IMG/VR virus record: IMGVR_UViG_3300008952_000002
Coordinates: 1 to 64,000 of that record
Length of the DNA: 64,000 bases
Reading direction: 5' to 3' (one strand)
From: a virus
The notes beneath the pieces are model-generated. The model was not told where the DNA came from and searched no databases. It saw only the letters and a program-made list of their open reading frames with translations. The position numbers and the translations under genes were made by a program. Positions 33,332-45,700 of this stretch are shown here, in pieces (positions within the stretch are counted from its first letter, which is position 1; each line of letters opens with the position of its first letter).

Positions 33332-34243
33332 TTATGATTGTGCGAAACTTGAACTAGCATACGTAGGCGCGCCAGTCCAACTCGCATTGTTTAATTGAGT
33401 TGTGTTTGGTGTTCTATGTGTAACAGTATTAGTTACTGTACCGTCTACTGTATCATCAAAGTCATCTGCGGCCGCGTCAGCCCAAGTAATAGTAAATGTT
33501 AAAACACTACCTTTGTCGCTGTTTGAACCTTGTGTACCATTTGACTTTGCCTGTACAGAAATATAGTTAGATGTGTAAGGACTATCGCCTTCATACTGTC
33601 TAAATATTAACTGGTTGCTTGTTGACATGTCATGATAACCAATTGTTGTTGCTTCTGTATCTACTGTACCAGATCCGCCTGACTTGGTTGTGCCTTGTGC
33701 GGCAAAAATAACTGTGCCACATGCAGTTGCCAAGTTTGCCCATTCTGTATTTTTTGTATGTGATGTACCGCCTGATCTACTAAACGTAAGACGGGTGCTA
33801 CCACCTGCATTATAATAATATCTTGCTTCGTCGCCACTTGACCATGTTAATGTAAACTCGTCAACAGTACTTGTTGTCCAGCTAGCTGATCCACTACCAG
33901 TGCTAGTAGTATCATCATAGTTAGGTGAAGTAATGTTTAACTTGCTTGTATCAATTGTGCCAATGTTTGTTGATAGAGCGGCGTATGCGCTAATTGTATC
34001 ACCTGCACTTGGTGTTGAAATAGCGGTAATTGAACTGCCTTGATGGGACGCGGCTGAAGAAATTCTTGCTAACAACGTTGCCCACTGGGTTGCTGTTACT
34101 GTGTCAGATGCGCTTACGGTTGAAATTACATTACTTTGACCATAACCATCGTCACCACCGCCTGTTCCCCAGATGGTGTTAACACTAGTCACAAAGCCAT
34201 TATAGTGTGTAGCGAGAATTGTATCACCGGTTGAATATGCCAT
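33332..34243 (-). CDS. Virion structural protein, Ser/Thr/Gly-rich
   Basis: 303 residues, starts MAYSTGDTILATHYNGFV. Low in charge, rich in Ser, Thr, Gly and Asn, with many short strands. The opening GDTIL-HYN-FV pattern is one I recall from structural proteins of marine T4-like phages. It could be a short tail fibre, collar or baseplate accessory. It has its own late promoter and a strong hairpin in the leader, so it is probably made in quantity late in infection. Confidence 0.65.
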   Translation of the reverse strand: MAYSTGDTILATHYNGFVTSVNTIWGTGGGDDGYGQSNVISTVSASDTVTATQWATLLARISSAASHQGSSITAISTPSAGDTISAYAALSTNIGTIDTSKLNITSPNYDDTTSTGSGSASWTTSTVDEFTLTWSSGDEARYYYNAGGSTRLTFSRSGGTSHTKNTEWANLATACGTVIFAAQGTTKSGGSGTVDTEATTIGYHDMSTSNQLIFRQYEGDSPYTSNYISVQAKSNGTQGSNSDKGSVLTFTITWADAAADDFDDTVDGTVTNTVTHRTPNTTQLNNASWTGAPTYASSSFAQS

Positions 34244-34298
34244 CTTTTTTAATTCTCCTTAAGGATTTTTCGTTTTTAAACTCGAGTTTTAACTCACT

Positions 34299-34323
34299 AT
34301 TCTCCCCCTACAAGGGGGAGAAT
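34299..34323 (-). other. 10-bp perfect stem-loop in the late leader
   Basis: Arms ATTCTCCCCC (34299-34308) and GGGGGAGAAT (34314-34323) around a 5-nt loop, in the 118-nt gap 34244-34361. No U-run follows it on the minus strand, so it is not a standard terminator. It lies about 20 nt downstream of the late promoter box, near the expected 5' end of the mRNA, where it may stabilise the transcript. Confidence 0.75.
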
Positions 34324-34342
34324 ATATAGTTATATATATACT

Positions 34343-34350
34343 TATTTATA
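34343..34350 (-). promoter_or_regulatory. T4-type late promoter TATAAATA
   Basis: Exact TATAAATA on the minus strand, about 100 nt upstream of the ATG at 34243 and 11 nt beyond the stop of the preceding gene. This matches the gp55-dependent late promoter of T4-like phages. The leader that follows contains the stem-loop at 34299-34323. Confidence 0.75.
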
Positions 34351-34361
34351 TCGTTTGTAAC

Positions 34362-35903
34362 TTAGACTGCTCGAACAATACAAAGAACTAACTTTTCATC
34401 TTCATCAGAATTGCTTTCAAGGGCCCTTCCAATAACGTTAAATGCAGTCATTTCTTTTCTTGTTGCCTTTCTAGCAGTTCCGTTGCCAGCGGCCACAATC
34501 CTGTCACCTTTTGCAATAGAACCAGTAATTTTAACTGCAACTCTGCCTGCTAATGCTATTTGAACACCATCTTCTTGATCACTATTCATCAAGTACGCCG
34601 GATATGAACTTACAACGCCCAATACATCTTCAGATGCGCTTGTTTCACACATTGTAACTTCACATTCGCCACCAATTTGAACAACAGTACCTGCATCGTA
34701 GTCATAGTCTGCTACAAACTTTTCTGCCAAGTCAGCGTATTGTGCTGATGTTGCTAGACCGGTTAAGGTTCCACAATGAATATTGGCATAACTATCAATT
34801 GTTACATCACCTGATGTACTACCTGTTTCTGCTGTAACGACAGCCGCCCATTCAGTACCTGATCGATCCCAAATAAATCCAACATTTGAAGTAGATCCTC
34901 TTTCTACTATTAAGCCTGCGTCCGGATGCGGGCCCGCGCCTGTTACGTTCTTAGAAAGAACAATTAACGGATCTTCTACCAACAAGTTGTTAGTATTAAT
35001 TGTTGTAGTAGTTCCACCAACTGATAAATCGCCCGCGATTGTTACAGCGGTTGTTGAACCATCAACAGTAATAGCGTTTGTTGGAGTACCGCCTTGATTA
35101 ACATTAATGTATACATTACCATTACTTGTATTGTTCTTAAGTGATACATCATCACCTGCTACTGTTGCGCTAAAATCAGAATCAACACCAACTACTATAC
35201 CATTGTCATTTAAAATACTAATTGATCCTGATGTAGATTCATTAGTATCTGAACGCATGTAGCTAGCGGCCGCAACACTTCCTAATTTATCTGAGTTTGT
35301 TGCGGTTCCGTGCCATTTAGCACCTGCTACTGTTGTACTTAAATTGTATCCTGGTTCAACTGTTGCAAAACCAGAAATAGCAACGTTTGGTGTAAAGGAC
35401 GTATCTTTAGATATAATAGAAACTCTTGAATTTCCTACATACATTGTAATTACAGTATGATCAACTGCCAATGTATCAGTAATTGTTTCTATAACGGGTC
35501 CCGTTTTAACACCACCTGCATACAATGGACCAACAAGAATCCATGAACCACCGTCGTATGCAAATAGTTGATCATTTACTGTATCAAACCACAATTCACC
35601 TTCTGAAGGACCGGATGGTGCTGATGCCCTAATTGTTATTCCACCTGCACCTTTCCAATTTGATCCAGTGTAAACATTCAATAACGTATTGGCAGTGTCC
35701 CACCAAAGTTGACCCGCCACCGGTGAACTTGGTGCTGAAGTATTTGCAAAATTTTCTAGCATAAAGACAAAATTTTCATTTTGAATCTCGCCATATCCAG
35801 CATAATTCTTACCAATAAGCGTCAGGTCGGTTGTTGTATCCAGCGTTGAGTCTGCAACCGTAGTTAAGACTGAACCGTCTGTTTTATTAACTGTATATGC
35901 CAC
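34362..35903 (-). CDS. Tail fibre-like structural protein (GTG start)
   Basis: 513 residues; the start is GTG at 35903 with GGAG upstream. Seen: repeated display motifs (PVAGQLWWDTANTLLNVYTGSNW and PSEGELWFDTVNDQLFAYDGGSW), a Gly/Thr-rich middle typical of trimeric beta fibres, and a C-terminal domain with YADLAEKFVADYDYDAGTVV and VVSSYPAYLMNS, which occurs at the ends of phage fibre proteins. The protein is probably a host-contacting fibre or an adaptor. It is driven by two tandem late promoters. Confidence 0.75.
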   Translation of the reverse strand: MAYTVNKTDGSVLTTVADSTLDTTTDLTLIGKNYAGYGEIQNENFVFMLENFANTSAPSSPVAGQLWWDTANTLLNVYTGSNWKGAGGITIRASAPSGPSEGELWFDTVNDQLFAYDGGSWILVGPLYAGGVKTGPVIETITDTLAVDHTVITMYVGNSRVSIISKDTSFTPNVAISGFATVEPGYNLSTTVAGAKWHGTATNSDKLGSVAAASYMRSDTNESTSGSISILNDNGIVVGVDSDFSATVAGDDVSLKNNTSNGNVYINVNQGGTPTNAITVDGSTTAVTIAGDLSVGGTTTTINTNNLLVEDPLIVLSKNVTGAGPHPDAGLIVERGSTSNVGFIWDRSGTEWAAVVTAETGSTSGDVTIDSYANIHCGTLTGLATSAQYADLAEKFVADYDYDAGTVVQIGGECEVTMCETSASEDVLGVVSSYPAYLMNSDQEDGVQIALAGRVAVKITGSIAKGDRIVAAGNGTARKATRKEMTAFNVIGRALESNSDEDEKLVLCIVRAV

Positions 35904-35978
35904 TTTTATTTCTCCATGTATAATCGATTATGTGTTTGCCGCGGCTATTATTGCCGTAATTGATTTGGCATTACATAT

Positions 35979-35995
35979 ATAATATGCTACTATTA
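35979..35995 (-). repeat. 17-bp regulatory repeat, copy 1
   Basis: Minus-strand TAATAGTAGCATATTAT, directly beneath a late promoter box, at the likely transcription start of the fibre-like gene. An identical copy precedes the gp25 gene (55364-55380). Both lie in non-coding gaps. Confidence 0.6.
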
Positions 35996-36012
35996 TTTAT
36001 ATTCTATTTATA
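35994..36012 (-). promoter_or_regulatory. Tandem T4-type late promoters
   Basis: Two exact minus-strand TATAAATA boxes at 36012-36005 and 36001-35994, 11 nt apart, in the 153-nt gap 35904-36056. The leader of about 90 nt has only a weak GC-rich stem near 35934-35958. The doubled box suggests strong late expression of the fibre-like gene. No gene is seen in the gap. Confidence 0.78.
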
Positions 36013-36056
36013 GTAATGTGGAATAATAGAGCAGAAAAAGTGGTTTTTTAGGGCCC

Positions 36057-36722
36057 TTATGTAGCAGAACTTAGGTTTGTAAGCGTTTGAATACGTATTG
36101 TGTAGTCAATTTGAATCAAACGGTTTAATGACTTCTGTACAGGGTGGAAAACTACGTGTGTAAGCAAATTGCCTTCACCAATTGTGCCTTCCCAACTCTT
36201 TAAGCCTAGTTCGTCAAATACATATGTACCGTCTAGTGAAGCGGAGTTATCAAATGCTTCTTGACCTGCAGGTTCACCGTAATCTAACAAACATGTAACT
36301 AGGATATCAGAATAAACTGTGCCAGCAGTATGGCCCACTGTCATTTTGTTACGAATTGGATCTGGATTAGAACTACTTGTATCATCAATAACTTTGTAGT
36401 AGGTTTTGTTATATAAATCTGCAGAACTACCTGAGTTATTTGCAGGCAAGTAAGTGATAATACCAGTAGTTGATACTGAAGTACCGCCGTTGCCAAAATG
36501 CATTTCGTGAATAAATCCTGTTGTTTTATTAGCAACACTTTTCGCTAATGCCAAAGAAAAGTTTTCATAATGAATAGCGTTACGCTTATCTACAAAAACT
36601 TCATCTGTTTCAGGATCAAAGATTTTAATGTGGCCTTCGATATGCACATTAGGAATTTCATTAGGTTGTTTCACTTCCATATCTTTTTGTTCTTCACTGT
36701 TGTTGATTTGTTCGTTTTCCAT
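36057..36722 (-). CDS. Virion structural protein
   Basis: 221 residues; acidic, Asn/Glu/Gln-rich first 25 residues, then HIEGHIKIFDPETDEVFVDKRN, a pattern I recall from structural proteins of marine T4-like phages, and a beta-rich body ending in a threonine/serine tail. It lies 17 nt after the 4936-residue gene on the same strand with an AGGAT ribosome binding site. Probably attached to the baseplate or tail fibres; the exact place is unknown. Confidence 0.6.
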   Translation of the reverse strand: MENEQINNSEEQKDMEVKQPNEIPNVHIEGHIKIFDPETDEVFVDKRNAIHYENFSLALAKSVANKTTGFIHEMHFGNGGTSVSTTGIITYLPANNSGSSADLYNKTYYKVIDDTSSSNPDPIRNKMTVGHTAGTVYSDILVTCLLDYGEPAGQEAFDNSASLDGTYVFDELGLKSWEGTIGEGNLLTHVVFHPVQKSLNRLIQIDYTIRIQTLTNLSSAT

Positions 36723-36739
36723 CTTGTATATTTATCCTA

Positions 36740-39700
36740 TTAATATGCCTTTGGAATAGTTAACGGCCCTTCTTTTAAGAATTTTACTTGTTGTGTGGTT
36801 GCCATTCCCAACCCTAATCCATTTGTTGCTGTGCTTGTTCCTTGGTCATACCATACCTTTGTATGTGAGTCTGACCCGCCCGGAACAATTTGTTGCTTAC
36901 TGCTATCTACTACTTCTGTACCTGACGCATGTGTAGTAACAACACCTGTGCCCCATGTACCTCTGCGAATTCTTTTTAGTTTGTTGCTATCAATTTCCCA
37001 ATACTCAATACGTTCACCACCAATGAATATAACACCTGGTATGCCATCACTTGGATTAGGCGTTAATAATTTAGAAGCGTCTGTTACATGAATTTCTAAA
37101 TCAGTATATTCAAGTGTATCAGCAAGCGTAGTAATATTGTCTGTTGCAATTCTATAATAAGCAATTTGGTCGAACATATCTTTCCAAATTCTAAATCCAA
37201 TGCTTTGTTCTTGTTCTGCTTCAGCACCGCGCATAGTCGATACTGTAATTTTATCTGTCGCTAGAATTACTCCAGTGCGAGGAGTCATAACTAAATAACC
37301 ATCATCTGTAATATAATAATCATGGTTAGCAATCTGATAAACGCCATTTAACCATACCCAAGCATAGTTGGTATTATATTCTTCTTGTAATAATCTAATA
37401 TCATAAACCGGCGTAGCAATGCTAACACTTACATCGCCTGCGTATCCGGAAGTATCATAAATTATAGCGTCAAATCTTTCTAATGAAGTAGATGTTGCTA
37501 TTGACGAACCTTCAATAGTTATGGTTTTCCCTTGGCTATACGTTTGGTTAGCAAATGATTGTACAAACACCTTGTCTCCATTAACTGCACCGGCATCCGT
37601 TGACAATCCACTACCATTTTCTAATATAACCTGTTGATTGTTTGCAATCCAATATTTTCCGTTTCTAACTGTAATGGCAACTTCTGCACCATCTGCAGGA
37701 GCCGTTACGAATGTTACTTCTGCGCGAGAAGGGGTTCCTGTAAACGTATAATCTGATGTGAGTGTTTTTAATTCACCAGCAACATGCACTTGTATATCTG
37801 CATCTGTGGCTGAAGCATAATTAACCGTTGGATTAGTTGGACTTGCATATACTGTTGTTGTGCCATCACCGGTGTAGTATTCTGTATCGGGCGGAATTAA
37901 ACGTGTGCCATTTAGATAAACAAATGCTTTGGCCATATCTGGGCCCTGTTCCTCAAATAAACTCGGATAAGTAATAGTATAATCACTTGGCCATGATGGT
38001 GAGCCTGGCAATGAAAGTGTAAATTCCTCCGAGTCAATTCTAATATATGGAGATGGTACAGCAATTTTATCATCATATACTTGCGCGGTTGCTGTTGCTG
38101 TGACTCCTGAAGCAGGAGGAGCAATAGTAACTGTTGGTGCTGTCGTATATCCTGTTCCTAAGTTTGTAATAATAAAGCCTTCTACTTCGCCATTATCATT
38201 AACTATAGCATCGGCGGCCGCGTTTGATCCTACTCCCGTAATAGTCACAGTTGGTGGACTTGCTTTACTATATCCTGATCCTGGGTTAACCAATGTTAAT
38301 CCAGACATATTAAACGTATGCACTCTTATTCTACTATTAGCGCCGGGCGCGGATGAAAATGTAACTTTTGTCTTTTTGTAATAACTAGATGCTGTATATG
38401 TAGCATCCCCACCGTTGACTGTTACATACAAATTTTGTGCATATTGATAAGGAATATTAACAATAAATTGAGTTGTTGACCCGTCACCTGTAAAGTCTTG
38501 TTTAAAGGCGCTAATATTTTCGCCACCTGTTTCAACAAGAACAACGTGTACTAATTGCCCCGGGTTTGCAGGAGTGTTCAAGTTAACTGTGTTTATCTCA
38601 TAATTTAATGTAAAATCAGTACCACGTATTTTTAAAACATTATCAATATACACTTCTGCACCATAGTCTGTTGTAGGCAATCCACCTACACTACTGAAAT
38701 CATAACTAGTAGTTGAACCGTTACCATAGTAAGTATATTTTTTAACCGTTACTCCCGAATTCCTAGGTGAAGGCATTTCATATACTTTCATATCTAATGT
38801 ATCAAACATTCTGCCAGGAATCTGTTCTTCCGGAGCGTGTGATGTATATACGGTTACAAAGCCATCGCCATCTACTACAACATTAGCAGGATCAATACCT
38901 CCTGATGTACTAAAATCACCACCACTTAAATCAGTGTCGACACTTGCTATAACTCTAATACCTTCTTCTGTTACAGCATAATCATCAAAAGCGTTTTTAG
39001 CATACGCCGCTCTGTCATAACCGGGTTCTAAACTAAATTCTGCACCTAACACTTTATTTGCTTTGTATTCTAAACCAGATTCTGAAATAATTGATTCATA
39101 ATTGGGCAAATCTATTAATTCATTTTTCCAATTCTTATTACTATTTGTGCCTGTTTGCCCGCCTGCATAATAAAGAGTTAATCTATCACTATGTTTTTTA
39201 CTTGTTAATTCATGATCAGGCTCTAATCTATTATAAGATGAATACGTAACTGTTGCTGTTGCTGTAGCACTACTACCACCTCCTCCACTAATAACAACGG
39301 TAGGAGCCGTTTGATATCCTTTACCCTGCTCAGTTACTGTAATACTTGTTACTGCTCCCCCTGAGATGGATGCTATAGCCTGTGCTCCGTTACCCCCCAA
39401 TCCTGTGTTTATTGCTGATGCATGTGCCTTTTTTGTTGGATTAGGATCTGCAGGACTATTTTTAATAAATTGTACAAATGGTTTATTAATATATCCACTG
39501 CCTTGTTCTGTTATAGTAACAGAAGCAATTGAACCATCTACATCTAGTGTTAATGATGCGGTTGCTTGTGTACCATTTAACTCATCTGGCGCAGAAATAA
39601 GCACTTTTGGCGCTACTGTATATCCTAAACCTTTTTCAGTTATCGTGATAGTATCAACGACGCCGGCCAATGATATATTTGGTATAGAAGTATACCCGGA

Positions 39701-42700
39701 ACCACCGTCAGTTACTGCAACTGTTTCTACATGTCGAGGGCCATCAACACGGTCAAACTTAATTGTTTCTAAAATATCTCTCACTTTAAAGTTTTCTAGA
39801 TTAGCATATGCTATAGCGCCAGTACCTGCACCACCTTCTATTATTACTTTTGGTGTAGTTACATATCCTGTACCACCGTTGGTAACTGTAATAGACGCTA
39901 CTGAATCTAAACCAGGTGTGGTCATTACAGGAACAGCGGTTGCGCCTGAACCATCTCTATGTGTTCCATCTTCTAGTGCAGAGAATCTAAAGACCCCTCT
40001 TGTGGCGTTACTTGCATCTGTTTGTGTAAAGGTATATGTTGAACCTCTATACAATATTAAATTAGGACGCTCTACACCATCAATATAAAAATCTGGATTG
40101 CCTTCGCCATCAACTACTACAGTAACAGCAAATGTTTTTGATTCTGGAGTATTTAATGCTGGTTTTATTCTCACTTTCCAACCCATGTCTTTTATGTCAC
40201 TACTATAATACCATAGCGTATCTGGACTATGTTCTGGAACCACAAGAACTGCTTGTGCGCCTGCTTCGCCTGGGTCGGTGTCGCTAGTATAACTATAGCC
40301 AAGTTCCCATTGTGCTCCGCTTTCAATAAAGACAACCGGAGGCGTTGTTGATACGGCTGCCCCATCATATTTTGTGGTATCATATGCAGATTCTGCATAT
40401 TCATCAATATCACTATTACCATAACCACTGCCACCTTCAGTAACTGTAATAGATTCTACGTGTTTTGTATAATGGTTAAACCAGTTAACCCATGGCCCTG
40501 TTTGCATACGCTGATCATCATCTGCCTCGTATACATTTGGTGAGCGGAATATCTGTTGTGTCTCGTCCCAATAACCTGGTAAATCAAAATCTGTTACTGC
40601 ATTGTGAGATATTTCAAGATATGGATATCTATAGATATATTCTCTTAAATTTGTTCTATATGGCTTTGCTTCTTCAATGTAACTTTCTATACTATCCTGA
40701 ACATCATAACTATAATTAACAATTTCAGAAAGTTCTCTTACTGTTTGATTTACTCCTACGAAACTAGTTTTAAACGCCCAATCGACCTGTAAATTTTGAT
40801 CAACTAATGCATATTGGACCAATTGAAACCAGATTTTATTAAAATGTTCTTCTAATGAATTAATAAACAAATCATCTTTTAATGCATCAATAATATATCT
40901 TATTTCTTCTAATGGCCCAGGTAAAGTATATAATTCTGTTTTTAAAGATATACTTGCGTTTTCTTCACCTATTAATTCGTAAGGGTTTGTTTTTTCATAA
41001 AGTTCCCAACGACCTTGCCCATTGTCAAGAACTTTGACAATATCACCCGTGCTGGTAGTTAATTTATCTAAATCATTTCTAGTGGCAACAGTATAATTAA
41101 TAACAGTGTTAACACTATATCCGGTCTTATACCAATCACTATAATCCCAATATTTAGATGTATCATATTTTTGTTTTTTATCAAAAGCCCAAAGTTGTGT
41201 AGCTGTTGACCAAGAGTATTGTGTCCAATAATTACCTCTTGTTTCATCTTTTTTAACTACCACTGTATATCCATTAGAAATTGTTGCGGTGTTTATATAA
41301 GTTAATTCAGCATATGTTTCTACAACTTCATCAAAGCCATCTATTGGCAATGCTTCTGCAGTCTGTAGTTTACTTAAACTATATTCTATTGCCATTCTGT
41401 TTTCAACAAATACTGAATTACTATAATTAACTAAGACTTTAATAGCATCGTTTTTGTTGACAAACATTGTTTGCCTTGGATAGTTTAAAATACCATATTT
41501 TGATCCTGGTTGTAATGTAGGATCCGGTACGGATCGATTTTTAGAATCAAGACCCACTAAACTATCTGCTAGTTTAGTTACTAGGTATTGGTTTGGTTTT
41601 GATAATTTATTATTCTTTTGCACCAATTGCCATTCAGTATGCAATGGTATATTATTTTTCTTAGTATCATAATTAATACTAAGTACAATGTTATCGTTAA
41701 CCAAATTTTTATTTAGATTATATCCAACAATAGCATTTTGATCTACTAATCCAATATATTTTAACCCATAACCTGCAGGATCTTTAATAATATTTGCTAC
41801 TGTGTCAGCCGGAAGTTTTCTTGTTGCGGCCGGAATAAAACTATTCAACTCAATTTCTTTACCTCGCGATGTAAATCTAATTTGGCCAGCTGCATTCAAA
41901 TATGTTCTAGGTATAGGCGGCACAGTAGTTTTATTAGCAACCCAATAATAGTATACTGGTTCTAATAGTCCAGTTGCTTCATCTTTTCTAACATATTCAA
42001 CATATGCACTATCATCAACAAATTTAGGATTCCCATCACCTAACAATGATACATAATTTGATGGTAACGTATCACTCTCAACCCATTCATAAATATTGAT
42101 TTGTGTTCCTGGAAATAGCTTACCCCAATTATTTTTTCTATATTCCAGATCACCCTGCTCATAATCAACATATTTTGTATTTGTTAAATCCCACCACAAT
42201 GTGCCAACTTCGTTTGGCCCCCAATGGTGTTTAGAATTAGTTGTCACTAGTAGGTTTGAAGCAGTATTATAAACAGCAGGATCATAAAACGTTTTGAAAC
42301 TAATTTCTTGATCTGCTATTCCTGGTATCTTTCCTTTAACAGGATCTAAAACTTCCACATACTCTATAAACTTATTATTTTTATGATCATATGTAAACAC
42401 TTGGTTAATGTTATCAATATCAATTTTATTAGTTTCTTGTCGTTTAATAGTCCAAGCGTCCTTGTCTCCCGTGTTTATTGCTTCTATAACTGACCCTGTA
42501 TTAGATGTATACTTGTAAATTTTAATGGTGTATGCAACTGGAGCAGTATCAAATGTAATAGTACTGTTAGGTGAAGCGTTGTCACTAGTAAAGCCTGTTA
42601 GAATTTTTTTATTATTAATAAAAATTTCAATTTTATCTGTACTATATTGACCGGTAATTGCAAACGCTGTAGTTACTCCATCGCCGGTCTTTTCTTCAAT

Positions 42701-45700
42701 TTCAAAATAATCATCGCCAGGAGCACCTATAAAAGCTGTATTATTTGTTAGACCAATACCTGTGCCATATTTGTCATATTGTCTACGTTCTTTCCAATCT
42801 AATCGTTGCAATAGTGAATACGACATATCACTATTAATATCATATATTAACGCAGATCCTGATTCTAATTGTTCATCACTTATAAGTGTATTTCCTTGGT
42901 CAAACGTTGTTAAAGAATTGTCCATATTAAGATCAACAATTGAATTTGATACAGGACTACTAATTAAAATATTAGAGGCGTCTTCATTAAATTTAATTCG
43001 CTCACCATAAAATGCATTCTGAAAACCATCAGGATGAACTAACGATGCTTTAAATTCATAAGGTGTAATTCCTAGTGCTGTAAACACTGCTACACCATTT
43101 GTATTACCTACTGTAACAGCAAGTTTATTATTTGTAGTGGTGCTGGTGCTAGTAATTTTTAATTTATTATCTGATGTGCTTTCCGCAGTAACAAAATACA
43201 TACCAGCATCATTAATATCTTGCACTACATCGGCCAACGCAGTGCCTGTAAATGTAACTTGTGTTCCATTTATAACAATTTGATCGCCTATACTAACCGT
43301 TGGATTAGCCACAGTGCCGGTAAGTGTGCCGGACACTCTAGCATAATCAATAAAGTAATCTACTTCACCTGTGTTAACAGCAAGTTTAGCTGTTTCATTT
43401 ATATATGCATAATCAGCGCCGGTAGCACCAACAGCAACAATATGCCCGAATGCGCCTGCTTCTACTTGTTTTCCAAAAAATTCAAGTTCAGATGTTACGC
43501 CACTGGTCAATTCTTGGACTTCATTAAATGAATCATTCGGTGACTTTCCGTATACCTTAGTAGAACCTACTTGCAAGTTTCCGCTTTTCTCTATATTTGG
43601 TTGGCCAACAAATACGTATGCGCCATCATCAGTTATAGCAACACTTCTACCAAAGTCTGTTCCGCTAACACCCGATAATGTTTGTATCAAATTATAGTAA
43701 TTTCCCTTACGCATTTCTACATTGTTAGAACCAATTGGCGGGAATCCACTTATAAAAGTAATACTGCCAGGTGCTAATGTGTAATCCAAACCTTGAATTT
43801 TAATATGGCCATCCACATAAACAGTGATTTCTTTATCGTCACCATATGATATTGTTGTAGCAAATGTAGGTGTGGCGCCTGTACCGTTAAAGAACTCACT
43901 AGAAGAAGTTATTCCTGTTACTAATTTGTAAACATAGGATTTTAATTCTCCCGGCGCACCAACTACTAGATATCCATTATTACTAATAGAAACATCATAT
44001 CCAAAAAAGCCGCTAGTTGTAGGCGACGGTGATCGCAATACGTCAAACGCTTCATATGTTTTATCATCTTTTTGTTTTAAGATAATCGCATAGCCTTCTT
44101 TAGAATTACTACCTGGTGCAGAAGTAACTAAGTAATCATGTTCTTTCGTGTTGTCAAACTGCCACCCCAACAAACCACTGTTATAAAGTTTAGTGCCATC
44201 TACTATATTACTATCAAAAGTAAAGTTGGTAGGTGCAATATTAATTGTTTGTGTGTTACTTCCTCCTGGATCACTAGGCACTGTGTCTGTTTCTAAAACA
44301 GGTTGTTCTTTAAATGTAGGTCCTACGATATAAGGATATACAGGAGTTCCGTCTACTTTTATAGTTAAAAAGTATGCATAGGTGCCATCAGGATAATCAG
44401 GGGTTACACAATAACGACCATTGTGTTTGTCTAAAGTTCCGACACCATCTAAATAATAATGATCTTCTATAAATGAACCAACAGGATAAACTGTATAATT
44501 GTATCCTCTTTCACTTAACGGTGATGAGTGTGTACGATAAGAAGATGTCATACGTACAGGTGTTGTTGTAGAATTTCCAGGAGTTTGGTAACCGAATGGT
44601 CCATAAATTGGATAACCGTCGTATGCGTAGCCTATAATCTTAGAGTGTCCATCTGCATGTCTCCAATGGTCTCCGCTGTAATTCGTGTTATTATAATAAT
44701 TATTTTCTGTATAGACTCCGCTATTCCATTGGCTTAAAAACTTACCACTATGGTAATGATACTCACCATCTTCTTGTGGGTGGCCGTCACTCGCGTCTAA
44801 TCCCAAATTTGTTCTGTTTACTATCGCGTTCCATTTCCAATTGCCTGGTGCTACGCCTTTTGCTGGCCCTGTGTCGTTTGTCAAATTCCCGTCAATAATT
44901 GGACTTACAAAAGTTACACCATTGGCTGCAATGCCAATGCCGCCTAGACCAATTTCTTTTGGGGAGCTTGTAGTAGTATTTGTACCAACACGTATATTAA
45001 ACGTATGTTCAAAAGTTTTACTATTAATTCTATTAGGATTAGCATCACTAGGAAATACACCAAATGGTGCAGGCTTAGGTAAACCATCTGTATTAATTGT
45101 TAATAAAAATCCTGATTCACTTAAATGTCCTGATGTTAGTGAGCCATCTCCACTTACAAAAATACTTGTTACATCAAAGACTGTTTTAATAGTTCTTGTC
45201 CATTGTTCAATATTACCGGCTGACGTGCCGTCATGTACAGATCCAACCAACAGCGTAGATGTATCCTTGTTGGTTGAGATAGCCTGACCAAATCCAGTAT
45301 TAGCCGGCTTGCCGGTAGGATAAAGTTGTTCTCTCAACGTAAATGGATTCTTCTTTTCAAGTACTGCCCATTTTCCTGTATCGTTATAGTCATCAATCCA
45401 AGCCAAATCCCCATCTAACCATCCATATCTAGGTCCGGCATCGCTATATAAATCACTAGAACTAGCATAACGAGAATTTGTTAATAATAAAATTTCACCG
45501 CGAGTCGGAGTCGGTGCTAAAGAATCTCCCAACCCGTTTAACGGTCCCACAGACGTGTTTGCGTGTAATTTTAAAGTATATGTTCTAGAAGAAAGTAAAT
45601 TTTCTTTAACTTTATAAACACCACTGAAGTCAATTGACTGGTCTGCTGTGTTATAAAATTTTCTTAGAATAATATAATCACCTTCAAGAATTTTTCCAAT

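Noticed and set aside
36729-36736. GATAAATA box 7 nt before the 36057-36722 gene
   Set aside because: It overlaps the ribosome binding site (AGGAT); a transcript from it would start at or after the start codon, so it is probably chance in AT-rich DNA.
39366-40088. A 240-codon plus-strand open frame inside the giant structural gene
   Set aside because: It is the reverse of the GSGY-repeat region; its proline/valine-rich composition follows from the repeats opposite it, and it has no promoter or ribosome binding site.
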